Made by a program: the position numbers and the translations under genes. The notes under the pieces were generated by a model. The model worked only from the letters and a program-made list of their open reading frames with translations, did not search any database and was not told where the DNA came from. Below are positions 34,419 through 42,968 of a stretch of DNA of 64,000 nt, piece after piece. The first letter of the stretch is position 1, and each line of letters begins with the position of its first letter. Source of the DNA: CBDFHV01 sp965247705 (GTDB lineage Bacteria; Pseudomonadota; Alphaproteobacteria; Rhodospirillales; CAMCUA01); contig CBDFHV010000015.1 in the NCBI GenBank assembly GCA_965247705.1, positions 31,598-95,597 on the forward strand, in the 5' to 3' direction.

Positions 34419-35096
34419 CTAGGCGGCTTGCGCCACCGTTTGTTGGCTCCGACCCGCCTGGCGGCGCAGGTAGCGCACCTTCAGCAGCACGCTCAGGTGC
34501 AGGATGATGAAGATCGGGACGATGAAGCTGGGGAACAGGTTGAGGGGCCACACGTCCATGGGCGCGGTGGTGATGCCATTGGCGATCAGCGCCGGGAACC
34601 CGCCACCGGCGAGGCCCGCCGTCCCCATGGCGACGGCCAGGTCCAACAGCCCCAGGAACTGATACCGCACCAGACCCGAGGAGGTCTCGTAATCCGGGTC
34701 GCGGGCGAACCGGGCGACCACGTAGGCGGCGGCCAGCCCGACCGATACGTCGCCCAACCCCGCCGGCCAGGCGAACAATCCGGGCAGGACATCGAAGAAG
34801 TAGAGGGGCAGGAAGACGAAACCGACGACCCGCCAGTGTTGCAGCGTGGTCAAGGTCCGGATGTTTTGGCGCAGCACGAACGCCCGGACACGGTCGGAAA
34901 GGGCGTATAGCCCGAGGAAGGCGGCCACCGGAATCACCGCCGAAAGGGCGATCGGCGGGAACACCGCGCCACCTTCATTGTGCAGCAGCTCTTCGACGCC
35001 GATGGCATAGGCGGCGGCGAACCATACGAGCAGGAGCGTCGCGACTCCGATCCGCTCCGCCCCACTCCACCCGGTCACGGGATTGGTCTTTTGCAT
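34419..35096 (-). CDS. Multi-pass membrane protein under MarR operator
   Basis: 225 residues with about six hydrophobic segments, for example IGVATLLLVWFAAAYAIGV, FPPIALSAVIPVAAFLGLYAL, VVGFVFLPLYFFDVLPGLFAW and FPSFIVPIFIILHLSVLL. I do not recognise the family. A strong ribosome site AAGGAGGAG precedes the ATG. An 18-bp perfect palindrome at 35116-35133, resembling a site in front of the adjacent marR gene, lies just upstream. It is therefore probably repressed by that MarR protein. Confidence 0.75.
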   Translation of the reverse strand: MQKTNPVTGWSGAERIGVATLLLVWFAAAYAIGVEELLHNEGGAVFPPIALSAVIPVAAFLGLYALSDRVRAFVLRQNIRTLTTLQHWRVVGFVFLPLYFFDVLPGLFAWPAGLGDVSVGLAAAYVVARFARDPDYETSSGLVRYQFLGLLDLAVAMGTAGLAGGGFPALIANGITTAPMDVWPLNLFPSFIVPIFIILHLSVLLKVRYLRRQAGRSQQTVAQAA

Positions 35097-35115
35097 GGTC
35101 TCTCCTCCTTGATAA

Positions 35116-35133
35116 TACGTGCATATGCACGTA
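35116..35133. promoter_or_regulatory. Perfect 18-bp palindrome, probable MarR operator
   Basis: TACGTGCATATGCACGTA reads the same on both strands. It sits between the marR stop and the ATG of the membrane protein gene (20 bp upstream). Its core GTGCATATGCAC matches the GTGTATATGCAC in front of marR at 11 of 12 positions. Confidence 0.75.
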
Positions 35134-35148
35134 CAGGTTCAAAAAAAC

Positions 35149-35616
35149 TCACTTGCCCTGGGCGGCCTGGGCGACAGTGACAGCGTGGGCGAGATCGTCG
35201 ATCAGGTTCGACCATCGCGCCTGCCCGAGGCCGTCGACCAGGCGCGATTGCGCGGTTCGCCACAGGGGCAACGCCGCTTCCAGGGCCCGCGCCCCCGCCT
35301 CGGTAAGAACGATCCGGCGCACCCTTTGATCCGTGTCGGGTTCGACCACCACCAGACCCTTGGCCACCAGGGGCTTCAGATTCCGGGTCAGGGTGGTGCG
35401 GTCCATCGCCAGGGCCTCCGCCAGGCGGGTCATCGGGGTCTCGCCCATCCCCTGCAGCATGGCCAGCAGGTTGAGTTGGGTCGCTTTCAGGCCGCTCGGC
35501 TGCAAGGCGGCGTCGTAGATCTGGGTCACCGCCCGAGTCGCCATGCGCAGATTGGCGCAGGTGCAGGCCGCCAAATCCAGGGGGCGCGGTTGGGGGGTAT
35601 TTGTGTTTGCATTCAT
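35149..35616 (-). CDS. MarR-family transcriptional regulator
   Basis: 155 residues from ATG 35616. The winged helix is visible: LKATQLNLLAMLQGMGETPMTRLAEALAMDRTTLTRNLKPLVAKGLVVVEPDTDQRVRRIVLTEAG. The N-terminal ACTCANL contains two cysteines that could sense oxidants. An earlier in-frame ATG at 35634 would overlap the proposed operator, so I prefer 35616. It probably represses itself and the membrane gene downstream. Confidence 0.9.
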   Translation of the reverse strand: MNANTNTPQPRPLDLAACTCANLRMATRAVTQIYDAALQPSGLKATQLNLLAMLQGMGETPMTRLAEALAMDRTTLTRNLKPLVAKGLVVVEPDTDQRVRRIVLTEAGARALEAALPLWRTAQSRLVDGLGQARWSNLIDDLAHAVTVAQAAQGK

Positions 35617-35622
35617 GATTGA

Positions 35623-35634
35623 GTGTATATGCAC
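35623..35634. promoter_or_regulatory. Second probable MarR operator, in front of marR
   Basis: GTGTATATGCAC is a near-perfect palindrome just upstream of the chosen marR start. It is shared with the perfect palindrome at 35116-35133, which suggests negative autoregulation. Confidence 0.6.
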
Positions 35635-35756
35635 CTATAATTCCGACCTGTCAAGAAAAATTCGCGGCGCGGCGGATCGACCCGTTGTCGCATCGTGGCA
35701 TGACATTGGATCGAGAATGTGCCGATCCGGATCGAGTGGATTTGGTCGCGAGGTTC

Positions 35757-36749
35757 CTACGCCGGTGCCCGCCGCTCCGCCAGGCGCTGCTTCATCCGCG
35801 CGTGGGCGGCGTCGGAGCCGTCGTGAAGGGTGCCGAACACCTTGTCGAGCACCGGCATCCCGGCGCCGCTGTAATTGCACTCGAAGTACTTGTGGTGGAG
35901 GTAGTGAAAATAGCCGCCGAGCCCGATCGTCTTGTCGCCCTTGACGGCAATCCGGTCGAAGCCGGAATGCCCCTTCGCCGGCGCCAGGGCGGTGTGTTGC
36001 AGGTGATAAAGGACGTGGATCGGGTGCGACGCGACCACCCAGTGGATAAGCACCCCGGAGAAATAGAGCAGGTGTTCCACCGGATGCATCGACAAGCCGG
36101 ACCACGGCCCGGGATTGACGTTGCGGTGATGCAGGTAGTGGGCCGAGTCGTAAAGGGGACGCCAATGGAGAAGGCGGTGGGTCAGGTAGAAGTGGATATC
36201 GCGAAAGGTCGGAATCAACAGCAAGAGGACGACGAACCATACCGGGTGGGTTTCCCAGTTGATGAAGGGCAGCAGATCGTTGGCGTAGGCCCACAGGGTG
36301 ACCACCTCGTAGGCCGTCCAGATCGTCACCCCGCTGGCGGTGGTCCAGAACATGTTGTCCCAGACCTGACGGCCGAACAGGAAGGTGCGGCTCTCCGTCG
36401 CCTGCGGCCGGGTCGTGTACTTGAAGTCCGTCCCCTGACCCTTAAAGACGTACAGATAGAGGTGGAAGCCGCCGAAGATCAGGAGCGTTAGGGCCAGGTT
36501 CCGCCCGAAGACGATCGCCATCCAACCGGGCTCGAAGCTTCTCATGCTGGCCAGTTCCGGTGTCAGAAAGAACCAGGTCACCAGGGCGATGCCGAGGTAA
36601 ATGCAGTTCCACGGCCACAGATAGCCGCCGAACCACTTTACCAACGCAGCCGGCCGCGGCGGCCAGCGGTACGGCGCCGGCATCTGGACCAAGCCCGGGG
36701 GCTGCCAGTCGCCGCGCTCGTCGCGCTGTCCAATCGCCCCGTCGGTCAT
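35757..36749 (-). CDS. Sterol desaturase / fatty acid hydroxylase family membrane protein
   Basis: 330 residues from ATG 36749 (MTDGAIGQRDERGDW). The di-iron histidine clusters of the superfamily are present in HFYLTHRLLHW, DSAHYLHHRNVNPG, and YFHYLHHKYFECNY. There are several membrane helices (IYLGIALVTWFFLTP, NLALTLLIFGGFHLYLYVF, VWFVVLLLLIPTF). It should use O2 to hydroxylate or desaturate a lipid; the substrate is unknown. It stands alone, divergent from the ABC importer operon at 37034. Confidence 0.9.
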   Translation of the reverse strand: MTDGAIGQRDERGDWQPPGLVQMPAPYRWPPRPAALVKWFGGYLWPWNCIYLGIALVTWFFLTPELASMRSFEPGWMAIVFGRNLALTLLIFGGFHLYLYVFKGQGTDFKYTTRPQATESRTFLFGRQVWDNMFWTTASGVTIWTAYEVVTLWAYANDLLPFINWETHPVWFVVLLLLIPTFRDIHFYLTHRLLHWRPLYDSAHYLHHRNVNPGPWSGLSMHPVEHLLYFSGVLIHWVVASHPIHVLYHLQHTALAPAKGHSGFDRIAVKGDKTIGLGGYFHYLHHKYFECNYSGAGMPVLDKVFGTLHDGSDAAHARMKQRLAERRAPA

Positions 36750-37033
36750 CGCAATTCCCACTTGTCCATCCGCGAGTATAACCGGGATTCCCCAATTTGC
36801 TCTTCCAGGATGGCGAATATGGTACCGCGAATCGGTTTCCAAATCGATCAGTGCCGAAGATACGCCCGATCCGCCCTTGACGAAGCAACTCCGAGACGCC
36901 GTCGGAAGATCCAACCTCCATCCGTGGGACAATTCAACCCGGTTTCGCGACCCCTCTTGTCACCCGCAGGATACTTTGCCAAATTGTCCCCATGGTGGCA
37001 GCGTCGCCGTCGCAAAAACGGGAGGAGTTGGAG

Positions 37034-38086
37034 ATGACTACGCCGATCAAAAGACGAAAATTCTTGAAGGGCGCGGCTGGCGTGGCCGCCGCATCGTCCC
37101 TGGGGTTTCCCTACGTGGCGAAGGCCGCCGGGCCGCTGGTGGTGAATTCCTACGGCGGCAGCTTCGAGAAATTCATGCGCAAGGACATCGTCCCGCCCTT
37201 CGTCAAGGAAACCGGGATCGACCTCACGCTCGACATCGGACTGGGCAAAGGCTGGCTCGCCAACCTGCGCGCCGCAGGTACCGAGCACCCGCCCTACGAC
37301 GTGCTGATGACCAACGAGAGCTGGGCCAGCGTCGAACGCGGAGAAGGCCACTTCGAGCCGATCCCTGTCGACAAGGTGCCCAACATGAAGGACTGCTGGC
37401 CGGTCGCCCGTTATGCCAACGACGACGCGGTCATTGGCATGCTGGCGCCCATTGGGCTTTGCTACCGCACCGACCTTGTCAAGACTCCGCCCACCTCCTG
37501 GAAGGACCTGTGGGACAACCCGGAGTTCAAGGGCAAAACGGCCATGTACACCATCACCAATTCGGCCGGCTACATGTTCGCCCTGACAACCGCCAAGATG
37601 TATTACGGCTCGCAGCACGAGGTCGACAAGGCCATCGACAAGATCAAGGAACTGAAACCCTTCAACCAGGTGGACTTCTCCGGCACCTTGGAAACGGTGT
37701 TGACCCGGGGAGAAGCGATCATCGGCCCCCTCGATTTCCCGGCCGTGGCGCGCATGAAGAAGAAGGGCATCAAGGTGGAAGTGGTGGCGCCCAAGGAAGG
37801 CGTCTTCATGTTCGACCAGGTCTTCAATGTGCTCAAGGGCGCTAAGAACAAGGAAAACGGCTACAAGTGGATCAACTATATCTTGCGTCCCGACGTCCAG
37901 GTAAAATGGGTCCGCAATTATTTCTATTCGCCGGTTAACAAGAAGCTGGCGATCCCCAGCGAATTGAAGGATGCGGTCCCCATCGCCGGCGAACGGATGA
38001 AGGAGATCATCGTCTGGGATTGGCAGTCGGCCAATAAGGTCCGCGACCACGTCATCAAGCGCTGGAACAAGGAAATGCGGCGCTAG
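37034..38086 (+). CDS. ABC transporter substrate-binding protein, polyamine (PotD)-type
   Basis: 350 residues from ATG 37034, preceded by GGGAGGAG. A Tat-like signal (KRRKFLKGAAGVAAASSLGF) precedes the mature domain (PLVVNSYGGSFEKFMRKDIVPPFVKETGI). PYDVLMTNESWASVERGEGHFEPI, ALTTAKMYYGSQHEVDKAI and GYKWINYILRPDVQ are typical of the PotD/PotF and related bacterial solute-binding family. It delivers its ligand to the two permeases encoded downstream. The ligand may be a polyamine, but family members also bind other small cations, so this is uncertain. Confidence 0.9.
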   Translation: MTTPIKRRKFLKGAAGVAAASSLGFPYVAKAAGPLVVNSYGGSFEKFMRKDIVPPFVKETGIDLTLDIGLGKGWLANLRAAGTEHPPYDVLMTNESWASVERGEGHFEPIPVDKVPNMKDCWPVARYANDDAVIGMLAPIGLCYRTDLVKTPPTSWKDLWDNPEFKGKTAMYTITNSAGYMFALTTAKMYYGSQHEVDKAIDKIKELKPFNQVDFSGTLETVLTRGEAIIGPLDFPAVARMKKKGIKVEVVAPKEGVFMFDQVFNVLKGAKNKENGYKWINYILRPDVQVKWVRNYFYSPVNKKLAIPSELKDAVPIAGERMKEIIVWDWQSANKVRDHVIKRWNKEMRR

Positions 38087-38183
38087 GGCGCATCCCGGGG
38101 TTCCGGAACGCCGCCGCAAGAGAACCCCATCCCCGCCACCAGCGGGGTGGGGCCTCTTGGGCGCCCCCGGTCCCTAACCTGCG

Positions 38184-39266
38184 ATGACAAAACTGACCGT
38201 CAACAAGCTGATCAAGCACTTCGGCGATGTCGTGGCCGTCGACGCCATCGACCTGGAGATAGACGATCACGAGTTGATTTCGCTTCTCGGGCCGAGCGGC
38301 TGCGGCAAGACCACGACGTTGCGCTGCATCGCCGGCTTCGAGACGCCGACGGCGGGCAACATCCTGTTCGATGCCACCGACGTGGTGGGATTGGAACCCG
38401 AGAAGCGGAACATCGGCATGGTGTTCCAGAACTACGCTCTCTTTCCCCACATGACGGTCCACCAGAACCTGGCGTTCGGGCTGGAGATGCGGGGCGTGGC
38501 GAAGAGCGAACTGGACGGGCGCATCGGCAAGGTCCTCGATACGGTGCAGCTTACCGGCCTCGACGACCGCTACCCCAAGCAACTGAGCGGCGGTCAGCAG
38601 CAGCGGGTGGCCTTGGGCCGGGCCTTGGTCATCGAGCCCAGCGTCCTGCTCCTTGACGAGCCCTTGGCCAACCTGGACGCCAAGCTGCGCGAGGAGATGC
38701 GGTTCTTCATCCGCCATCTCCAGAAACGGGTCGGCATCACCACCGTCTACGTGACCCACGATCAGGCGGAGGCGATGGTCATCTCGGACCGCATCGTCGT
38801 TATGTTCGACGGCCGCATCCATCAGATCGGCGGTCCCAGAGAAATCTACTCCCGTCCGGTGAGTCGCGAGGTGGCGGACTTCATCGGTCTCTCGAACTTC
38901 ATCACCGCCCGGGTTACCGGCGGGGACGGGGATGGCGGATACGCCCTCGACAGCCCCCTCGGACAGCTCCGTTGCGGCTACGCGGACAGTCTCGACGACG
39001 GCCAGGCGGTAACGGTCATCGTCCGCCCCGAGGTCATCCGCCTGCAACCGGCGAAGCCGGTGGACGGCACGGCGAACGGCATTCCGGGCACCGTCAGCGA
39101 ACGGTATTTTCTTGGCAACATCCAGGGCTACCGGATCGCCTGCGGCGACGACTCGGTGATGCATGTGCAGGCGGAACCATGGGCGGACCTTGCCGTCGGC
39201 GACAAGCTCTGGTGCGTCTTCGACACGGACAAGGCCTGGATCATCCGCGACCGGCCCGGCCCATGA
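38184..39266 (+). CDS. ABC transporter ATP-binding protein, PotA-type
   Basis: 360 residues. Walker A is GPSGCGKTT, the Q-loop is VFQNYALFPHMTV, the signature is LSGGQQQRVALGRAL, Walker B is VLLLDEPLANLD, and the switch His is in YVTHDQAEAM. The C-terminal third is a TOBE domain (VIVRPEVIRLQPAK). It powers import by the two permeases. The stop overlaps the first permease start (ATGA), indicating translational coupling. A GC-rich hairpin lies in the 97-bp gap after the binding-protein gene, which may reduce downstream expression relative to it. Confidence 0.95.
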   Translation: MTKLTVNKLIKHFGDVVAVDAIDLEIDDHELISLLGPSGCGKTTTLRCIAGFETPTAGNILFDATDVVGLEPEKRNIGMVFQNYALFPHMTVHQNLAFGLEMRGVAKSELDGRIGKVLDTVQLTGLDDRYPKQLSGGQQQRVALGRALVIEPSVLLLDEPLANLDAKLREEMRFFIRHLQKRVGITTVYVTHDQAEAMVISDRIVVMFDGRIHQIGGPREIYSRPVSREVADFIGLSNFITARVTGGDGDGGYALDSPLGQLRCGYADSLDDGQAVTVIVRPEVIRLQPAKPVDGTANGIPGTVSERYFLGNIQGYRIACGDDSVMHVQAEPWADLAVGDKLWCVFDTDKAWIIRDRPGP

Positions 39267-40180
39267 CCACGTCACAGATGACTGCTAGGGGCCCCATCCC
39301 GGGACAACGAAGGCAATCGTGGCTGCGCGACAACATGGCGCTCCTGTTGCTGCTGCCGACCCTTGGCCTGTTCGTCGCCTTTCTGCTCTTTCCCTATCTC
39401 AACATGGTGGTAATGAGCTTCCGCAACCCCTCGACGAGTCAAGTATTCGCACCCGGTTTCACCGCCGGCAACTATTTAGAGGCAATTCTCGACGCAGACA
39501 TCTACTACATTGAGATCCTGTGGGATACCATGGTCTTCGGGGTGGGAACGGCGCTTCTCTGCCTGATCATCGGCTATCCGGTGGCCTACCACCTGGCACG
39601 CACCAAGTCCCGCTACCAAAACTTTCTCTATGCGTTTGTGCTGTCGCCGCTGCTGGTCGGCGTGGTCGTGCGCTGCTACGGCTGGATTATCATCCTCGCC
39701 AACCAGGACGGCCTGATCAACACGACATTGCGCAATGCCGGCGTCATCGAGACTTTCATTCCCCTCATGTACAATACCTTCGGCGTCGGTGTCGGACTGG
39801 TGCACATATTCCTGCCGTTCATGATCCTGCCCCTGCTGGGCGCCATCCAGTCCATCGATCCCGCATTGGAGGAAGCCGCCCAGTCCCTGGGCGCGTCGCG
39901 GACGCGGACCATGTTCCGGGTGGTTCTTCCCTTGAGCCTGCCCGGCATACAGGCGGGGACGGTGCTGGTTTTCGTGCTGACCATCAGTTCCTACGTCATT
40001 CCCATCCTGTTGGGGGGATTGAACGTGATGATCATGCCGACCCTGGTGGTGCAGCAGTTGCTGGAGGCGATGCTGTGGCCCTTCGGCGCGGCGCTAGCGT
40101 TCATCCTCTCGGTCACCGGGGGGGCGGCGGTGTTTTTTTACTTCAAGTTCACGTCGCGCCTCATGAAGGGGATGACCTGA
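39263..40180 (+). CDS. ABC transporter permease, PotB-type
   Basis: 305 residues with six membrane helices. The first is MALLLLLPTLGLFVAFLLFPYL. The EAA loop that contacts the ATPase is EEAAQSLGASRTRTMFRVVLPLSLPGI. It belongs to the binding-protein-dependent permease family of spermidine/putrescine systems. Its start overlaps the ATPase gene and the second permease follows 4 bp downstream. Confidence 0.93.
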   Translation: MTTSQMTARGPIPGQRRQSWLRDNMALLLLLPTLGLFVAFLLFPYLNMVVMSFRNPSTSQVFAPGFTAGNYLEAILDADIYYIEILWDTMVFGVGTALLCLIIGYPVAYHLARTKSRYQNFLYAFVLSPLLVGVVVRCYGWIIILANQDGLINTTLRNAGVIETFIPLMYNTFGVGVGLVHIFLPFMILPLLGAIQSIDPALEEAAQSLGASRTRTMFRVVLPLSLPGIQAGTVLVFVLTISSYVIPILLGGLNVMIMPTLVVQQLLEAMLWPFGAALAFILSVTGGAAVFFYFKFTSRLMKGMT

Positions 40181-40184
40181 GGCC

Positions 40185-41027
40185 ATGAACGCTATTGTCC
40201 CACGGGCCGGACGGGCCGTTTATCTGGGCTTCATTACAGCCGTCTACGCTTTCCTGCTGACGCCCTTGGTGATCGTCGTTTTGGCGTCGTTCAATTCGGG
40301 GGAATTTCTGACGTTCCCGCCGGAAGGATTCTCGCTCCGCTGGTACGTCAGTTTCTTCGAAAGCGAATCCTTCATGGGCTCGCTGTTCTATTCGCTGAAG
40401 GTGGCGGTGATCTGCACCTTGATTTCGACCGCGTTGGGAACGTCGGTGGCCCTTTACGTGGTCCGCTTCTCGGGCCGTTGGCGCGAACATCTGCGCCTGC
40501 TCATCCTGATGCCGTTGCTGTTGCCCGAGATATTGACCGCCATCGCCCTCCTCTTCCTCTACTACAACTTCGACGCCTCAATGCGCGCCCTGGGTCTGGA
40601 CCTGCTGGTTGGCCTGTTTCGGAATTCCATCCTTGGGCTGCTCATCGGCCATGTGCTGATCACCCTGCCGTTCGTCTTCCTGGGCATCTCGTCGTCCCTC
40701 TACAACTTCGACATGGCCGTCGAGGAGGCGGCGCGCAGCCTCGGCGCCGGGCGCTTTACCACCTTCCGTCGGGTCACCCTGCCGATCATCAAGCCCGGCA
40801 TCATCGCCGGCGCCCTTCTGTGCTTCATCATCTCCTTCGACCTGTTCTCCATCTCGCTGCTGTTGAAGGGCATCGGGATCGCCACCCTGCCGATCCAGCT
40901 CTTCGATTACGTGCGCTGGGACTACGATCCGACGGCGGCGGCGGTGGCCACGGTCAGCATCCTGATCACCTTGGTCGCCATCATCTTGACCGAGAAACTG
41001 GTGGGCCTCCGCTCGCTCCGCTTCTAG
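40185..41027 (+). CDS. ABC transporter permease, PotC-type
   Basis: 280 residues with six membrane helices. The N-terminal segment is VYLGFITAVYAFLLTPLVIVVLASFNSG, and GFSLRWYVSFFE is a characteristic PotC sequence. The EAA loop is VEEAARSLGAGRFTTFRRVTLPIIKPGI. It pairs with the PotB-type permease to form the channel. It is the last gene of the four-gene importer operon. Confidence 0.94.
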   Translation: MNAIVPRAGRAVYLGFITAVYAFLLTPLVIVVLASFNSGEFLTFPPEGFSLRWYVSFFESESFMGSLFYSLKVAVICTLISTALGTSVALYVVRFSGRWREHLRLLILMPLLLPEILTAIALLFLYYNFDASMRALGLDLLVGLFRNSILGLLIGHVLITLPFVFLGISSSLYNFDMAVEEAARSLGAGRFTTFRRVTLPIIKPGIIAGALLCFIISFDLFSISLLLKGIGIATLPIQLFDYVRWDYDPTAAAVATVSILITLVAIILTEKLVGLRSLRF

Positions 41028-41093
41028 GGCATTTCGAGCCCTCGGGCTCCCTGGGCATCCTTCTGGTGGATACGGGTTTTGGGGCGAGGGCGG

Positions 41094-41110
41094 GCGGGTC
41101 TGAGACCCGC
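41094..41110. repeat. REP-like palindrome GCGGGTCTGAGACCCGC
   Basis: A near-perfect 17-bp palindrome in the gap after the importer operon. The same core (GGTCTGAGACC) recurs at 42814-42881, in two inverted copies. This suggests a dispersed repetitive extragenic palindrome of this genome. Confidence 0.7.
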
Positions 41111-41204
41111 CTGCTTCAGACGCCGATGTTCGTCCGAGGATCAAGCCCTCGTCGAGGGCCTCCATGCCCTAAATTGCATTGCGACGCCCGAGGAGATCGT
41201 GCGA

Positions 41205-41387
41205 TCAGTGCGCCGAGCCTGACGACGCGCCTTCGGCGAGGAGGAAGCGGCGGCTGCAGTAGGGGCAGACCACCGCGCCATCGTCCTCGATGTGAAGATA
41301 GACGGCGGGGTGACCCAGGGGTCCGCCGCCGCCGTCGCAATGGACCACGGGGTCCTCGACGGTGATGGTCTCGTCGGGTTCCGTCAC
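41205..41387 (-). CDS. Zinc-finger (CHCC-type) protein, NDUFS6-like
   Basis: 60 residues from a GTG at 41387; longer starts up to 41474 are possible but do not match the family. The motif VVHCDGGGGPLGHPAVYLHI followed by VVCPYCSRRFLL gives the C-x8-H-x(14-15)-C-x2-C zinc site. This family is related to mitochondrial complex I subunit NDUFS6 and is common in alphaproteobacteria, where it is thought to associate with NADH dehydrogenase. It is divergent from the lipoprotein hydrolase gene. Confidence 0.82.
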   Translation of the reverse strand: MTEPDETITVEDPVVHCDGGGGPLGHPAVYLHIEDDGAVVCPYCSRRFLLAEGASSGSAH

Positions 41388-41459
41388 GGCAATGGCCTCG
41401 CTGCATTGACCGGGTGGGGGCCGAATGATAGCGAAAGGCGCCCGCTGATCAACGTTCCC

Positions 41460-42512
41460 ATGCCCCCGAAGCAAAAATCTCCGCGCCGCCCGTCGGCCAG
41501 CCGTTCAATTCGTCGAGGGACCATGACGGCATTCGTCGTCCTCGCCGCACTGGCGGCTTGCGCGCCGCGGGTGCAGAATCTGGGCCCGCTGACGGAGAGG
41601 CCGCGGATGGAACCGGACGTGCTGATCGCCGCCGACGGGGCACGCCTGCCGTTGCGTGTCTGGCTGCCGGCGGCCGGAAAACCCCGGGCAATGCTGCTGG
41701 CTCTGCACGGGTTCAACGATTACGGCATGTTCTTCAAGGAACCGGGCGCCTGGTTCGCGGACCGGGGCTTCGCGGTCTACGCCTACGACCAGCGGGGTTT
41801 CGGCGCCGCGCCCAACCCGGGGCTGTGGCCGGGGACCGAGGTCCTGGCCGACGACCTGAGGGCCGCCGTGGCGGCGTTGCGGGGGCGGCACGGGGACTTG
41901 CCTCTCTATCTGGTGGGGGCCAGCATGGGAGGCGCGGTAATTCTGAGCGCCATGGCCGACCATAATCCGCCAACCGTAGAGGGCGTGGTCCTGTCGGCGC
42001 CCGCGGTCTGGGGTCGCGCCACCATGCCGGCCTATCAGCGGGCGGCCCTGTGGCTGGCGGCCCATACGCTGCCCTGGGTGACGGTCACCGGGCGCGGTCT
42101 GAAGCGCCGGGCGTCCGACAATGTGGAGATGCTGCGCGCGCTCGGCCGCGATCCCCTGGTCATCAAGGAGACCCGCATCGATGCCCTGTGGGGCATGGCC
42201 AACCTGATGGACGGGGCCCTGGCGGCGGCGCCCCGCCTCATGGGGCCGGCCCTGATCCTCTACGGCGAGAACGACGAGATCATTCCCAAGAGCCCGGTCG
42301 CCCGCATGATCGACGGCCTGCCCGCCGCCAGTGCCGGACGACACCGCATCGCCCGTTACCCCGAGGGCTTTCACATGTTGCTCAGGGATTTGCAGGCACA
42401 GACCGTGTGGCACGACATCCTGGCCTGGATCGAAGATCCGGCGGCGCCGCTCCCCTCCGGCGCCGACGGGCCGCCACCCTCAGGCAGCGAAAAGGCCAAC
42501 CCCCGGCCGTGA
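41460..42512 (+). CDS. Alpha/beta hydrolase lipoprotein, serine aminopeptidase S33 / lysophospholipase-like
   Basis: 350 residues. A basic N-terminus and the lipobox VVLAALAAC (Cys near residue 34) predict a lipoprotein. The hydrolase domain has LLALHGFNDYGMFFKE, nucleophile Ser in VGASMGGAVIL, Asp in LYGENDEIIPKSP, and His in YPEGFHMLLRDL. This is the monoacylglycerol lipase/PldB-like group. It probably acts on lysophospholipids or acylglycerols in the envelope. The ATG at 41523 is an alternative start that would shorten the signal sequence. Confidence 0.85.
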   Translation: MPPKQKSPRRPSASRSIRRGTMTAFVVLAALAACAPRVQNLGPLTERPRMEPDVLIAADGARLPLRVWLPAAGKPRAMLLALHGFNDYGMFFKEPGAWFADRGFAVYAYDQRGFGAAPNPGLWPGTEVLADDLRAAVAALRGRHGDLPLYLVGASMGGAVILSAMADHNPPTVEGVVLSAPAVWGRATMPAYQRAALWLAAHTLPWVTVTGRGLKRRASDNVEMLRALGRDPLVIKETRIDALWGMANLMDGALAAAPRLMGPALILYGENDEIIPKSPVARMIDGLPAASAGRHRIARYPEGFHMLLRDLQAQTVWHDILAWIEDPAAPLPSGADGPPPSGSEKANPRP

Positions 42513-42523
42513 GGCGGCCGCGA

Positions 42524-42784
42524 TCAACGGCGGCCTTCGTCGATCAGATCGCGCAGGGATAGGCCATCCAGCCTCAGGCCTTGCCGCGCGGTACGGAACG
42601 CCGCCACGACGTCCCTCGGCGCGACCCGATGCGGGATGATTGGGGGCACCAGTTCCGCCACGGGAATGCCGTGACGGGTGATGGTGATCCGGCCGCCCTC
42701 GGCCACCCGGTCCAGTAATTCGGACAGGCGTACCTTCGCCTTATCGGCATCAAGCGTTTCCATGATCGACACCCGTTGGGCCAT
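42524..42784 (-). CDS. Phd/YefM-type antitoxin, apparently orphan
   Basis: 86 residues from ATG 42784 (Met at 42763 is an alternative). The DNA-binding N-terminus contains DADKAKVRLSELLDRVAEGGRITITRHGIPVAELVP, diagnostic of Phd/YefM antitoxins. The C-terminal AFRTARQGLRLDGLSLRDLIDEGRR would wrap a toxin. No toxin gene of the usual PIN, RelE or Doc type is adjacent on either side, so it is a solitary antitoxin or the toxin has been lost. Confidence 0.82.
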   Translation of the reverse strand: MAQRVSIMETLDADKAKVRLSELLDRVAEGGRITITRHGIPVAELVPPIIPHRVAPRDVVAAFRTARQGLRLDGLSLRDLIDEGRR

Positions 42785-42813
42785 CTCATACGTCCCATGG
42801 CAGCGGCTGGGAT

Positions 42814-42881
42814 GCGGGCCGGTCTGAGACCGGCCCCTACGCACGTGTTTTCTCTGGCGTAGGGGCGGGTCTCAGACCCGC
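42814..42881. repeat. Paired REP-like palindromes in inverted orientation
   Basis: GCGGGCCGGTCTGAGACCGGCCCCTACGC and, inverted after a 14-bp spacer, a GCGTAGGGGCGGGTCTCAGACCCGC-type copy (longest identical block about 10 bp plus the palindromic core). Together they can form one long stem or two small hairpins, like a bacterial interspersed mosaic element. It lies between the antitoxin and ettA. Confidence 0.75.
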
Positions 42882-42968
42882 ACTTCCACCCACAACTAGC
42901 GGTATGACCAGAACGAAAACATACCGGACGAATTAACCCTTTCGGTCACTGTCAGCAAGACCGATCCC

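Noticed and set aside
38087..38183. Terminator after the binding-protein gene
   Set aside because: There is a GC-rich hairpin but no T run, and the ABC operon clearly continues; recorded only as a possible attenuating stem.
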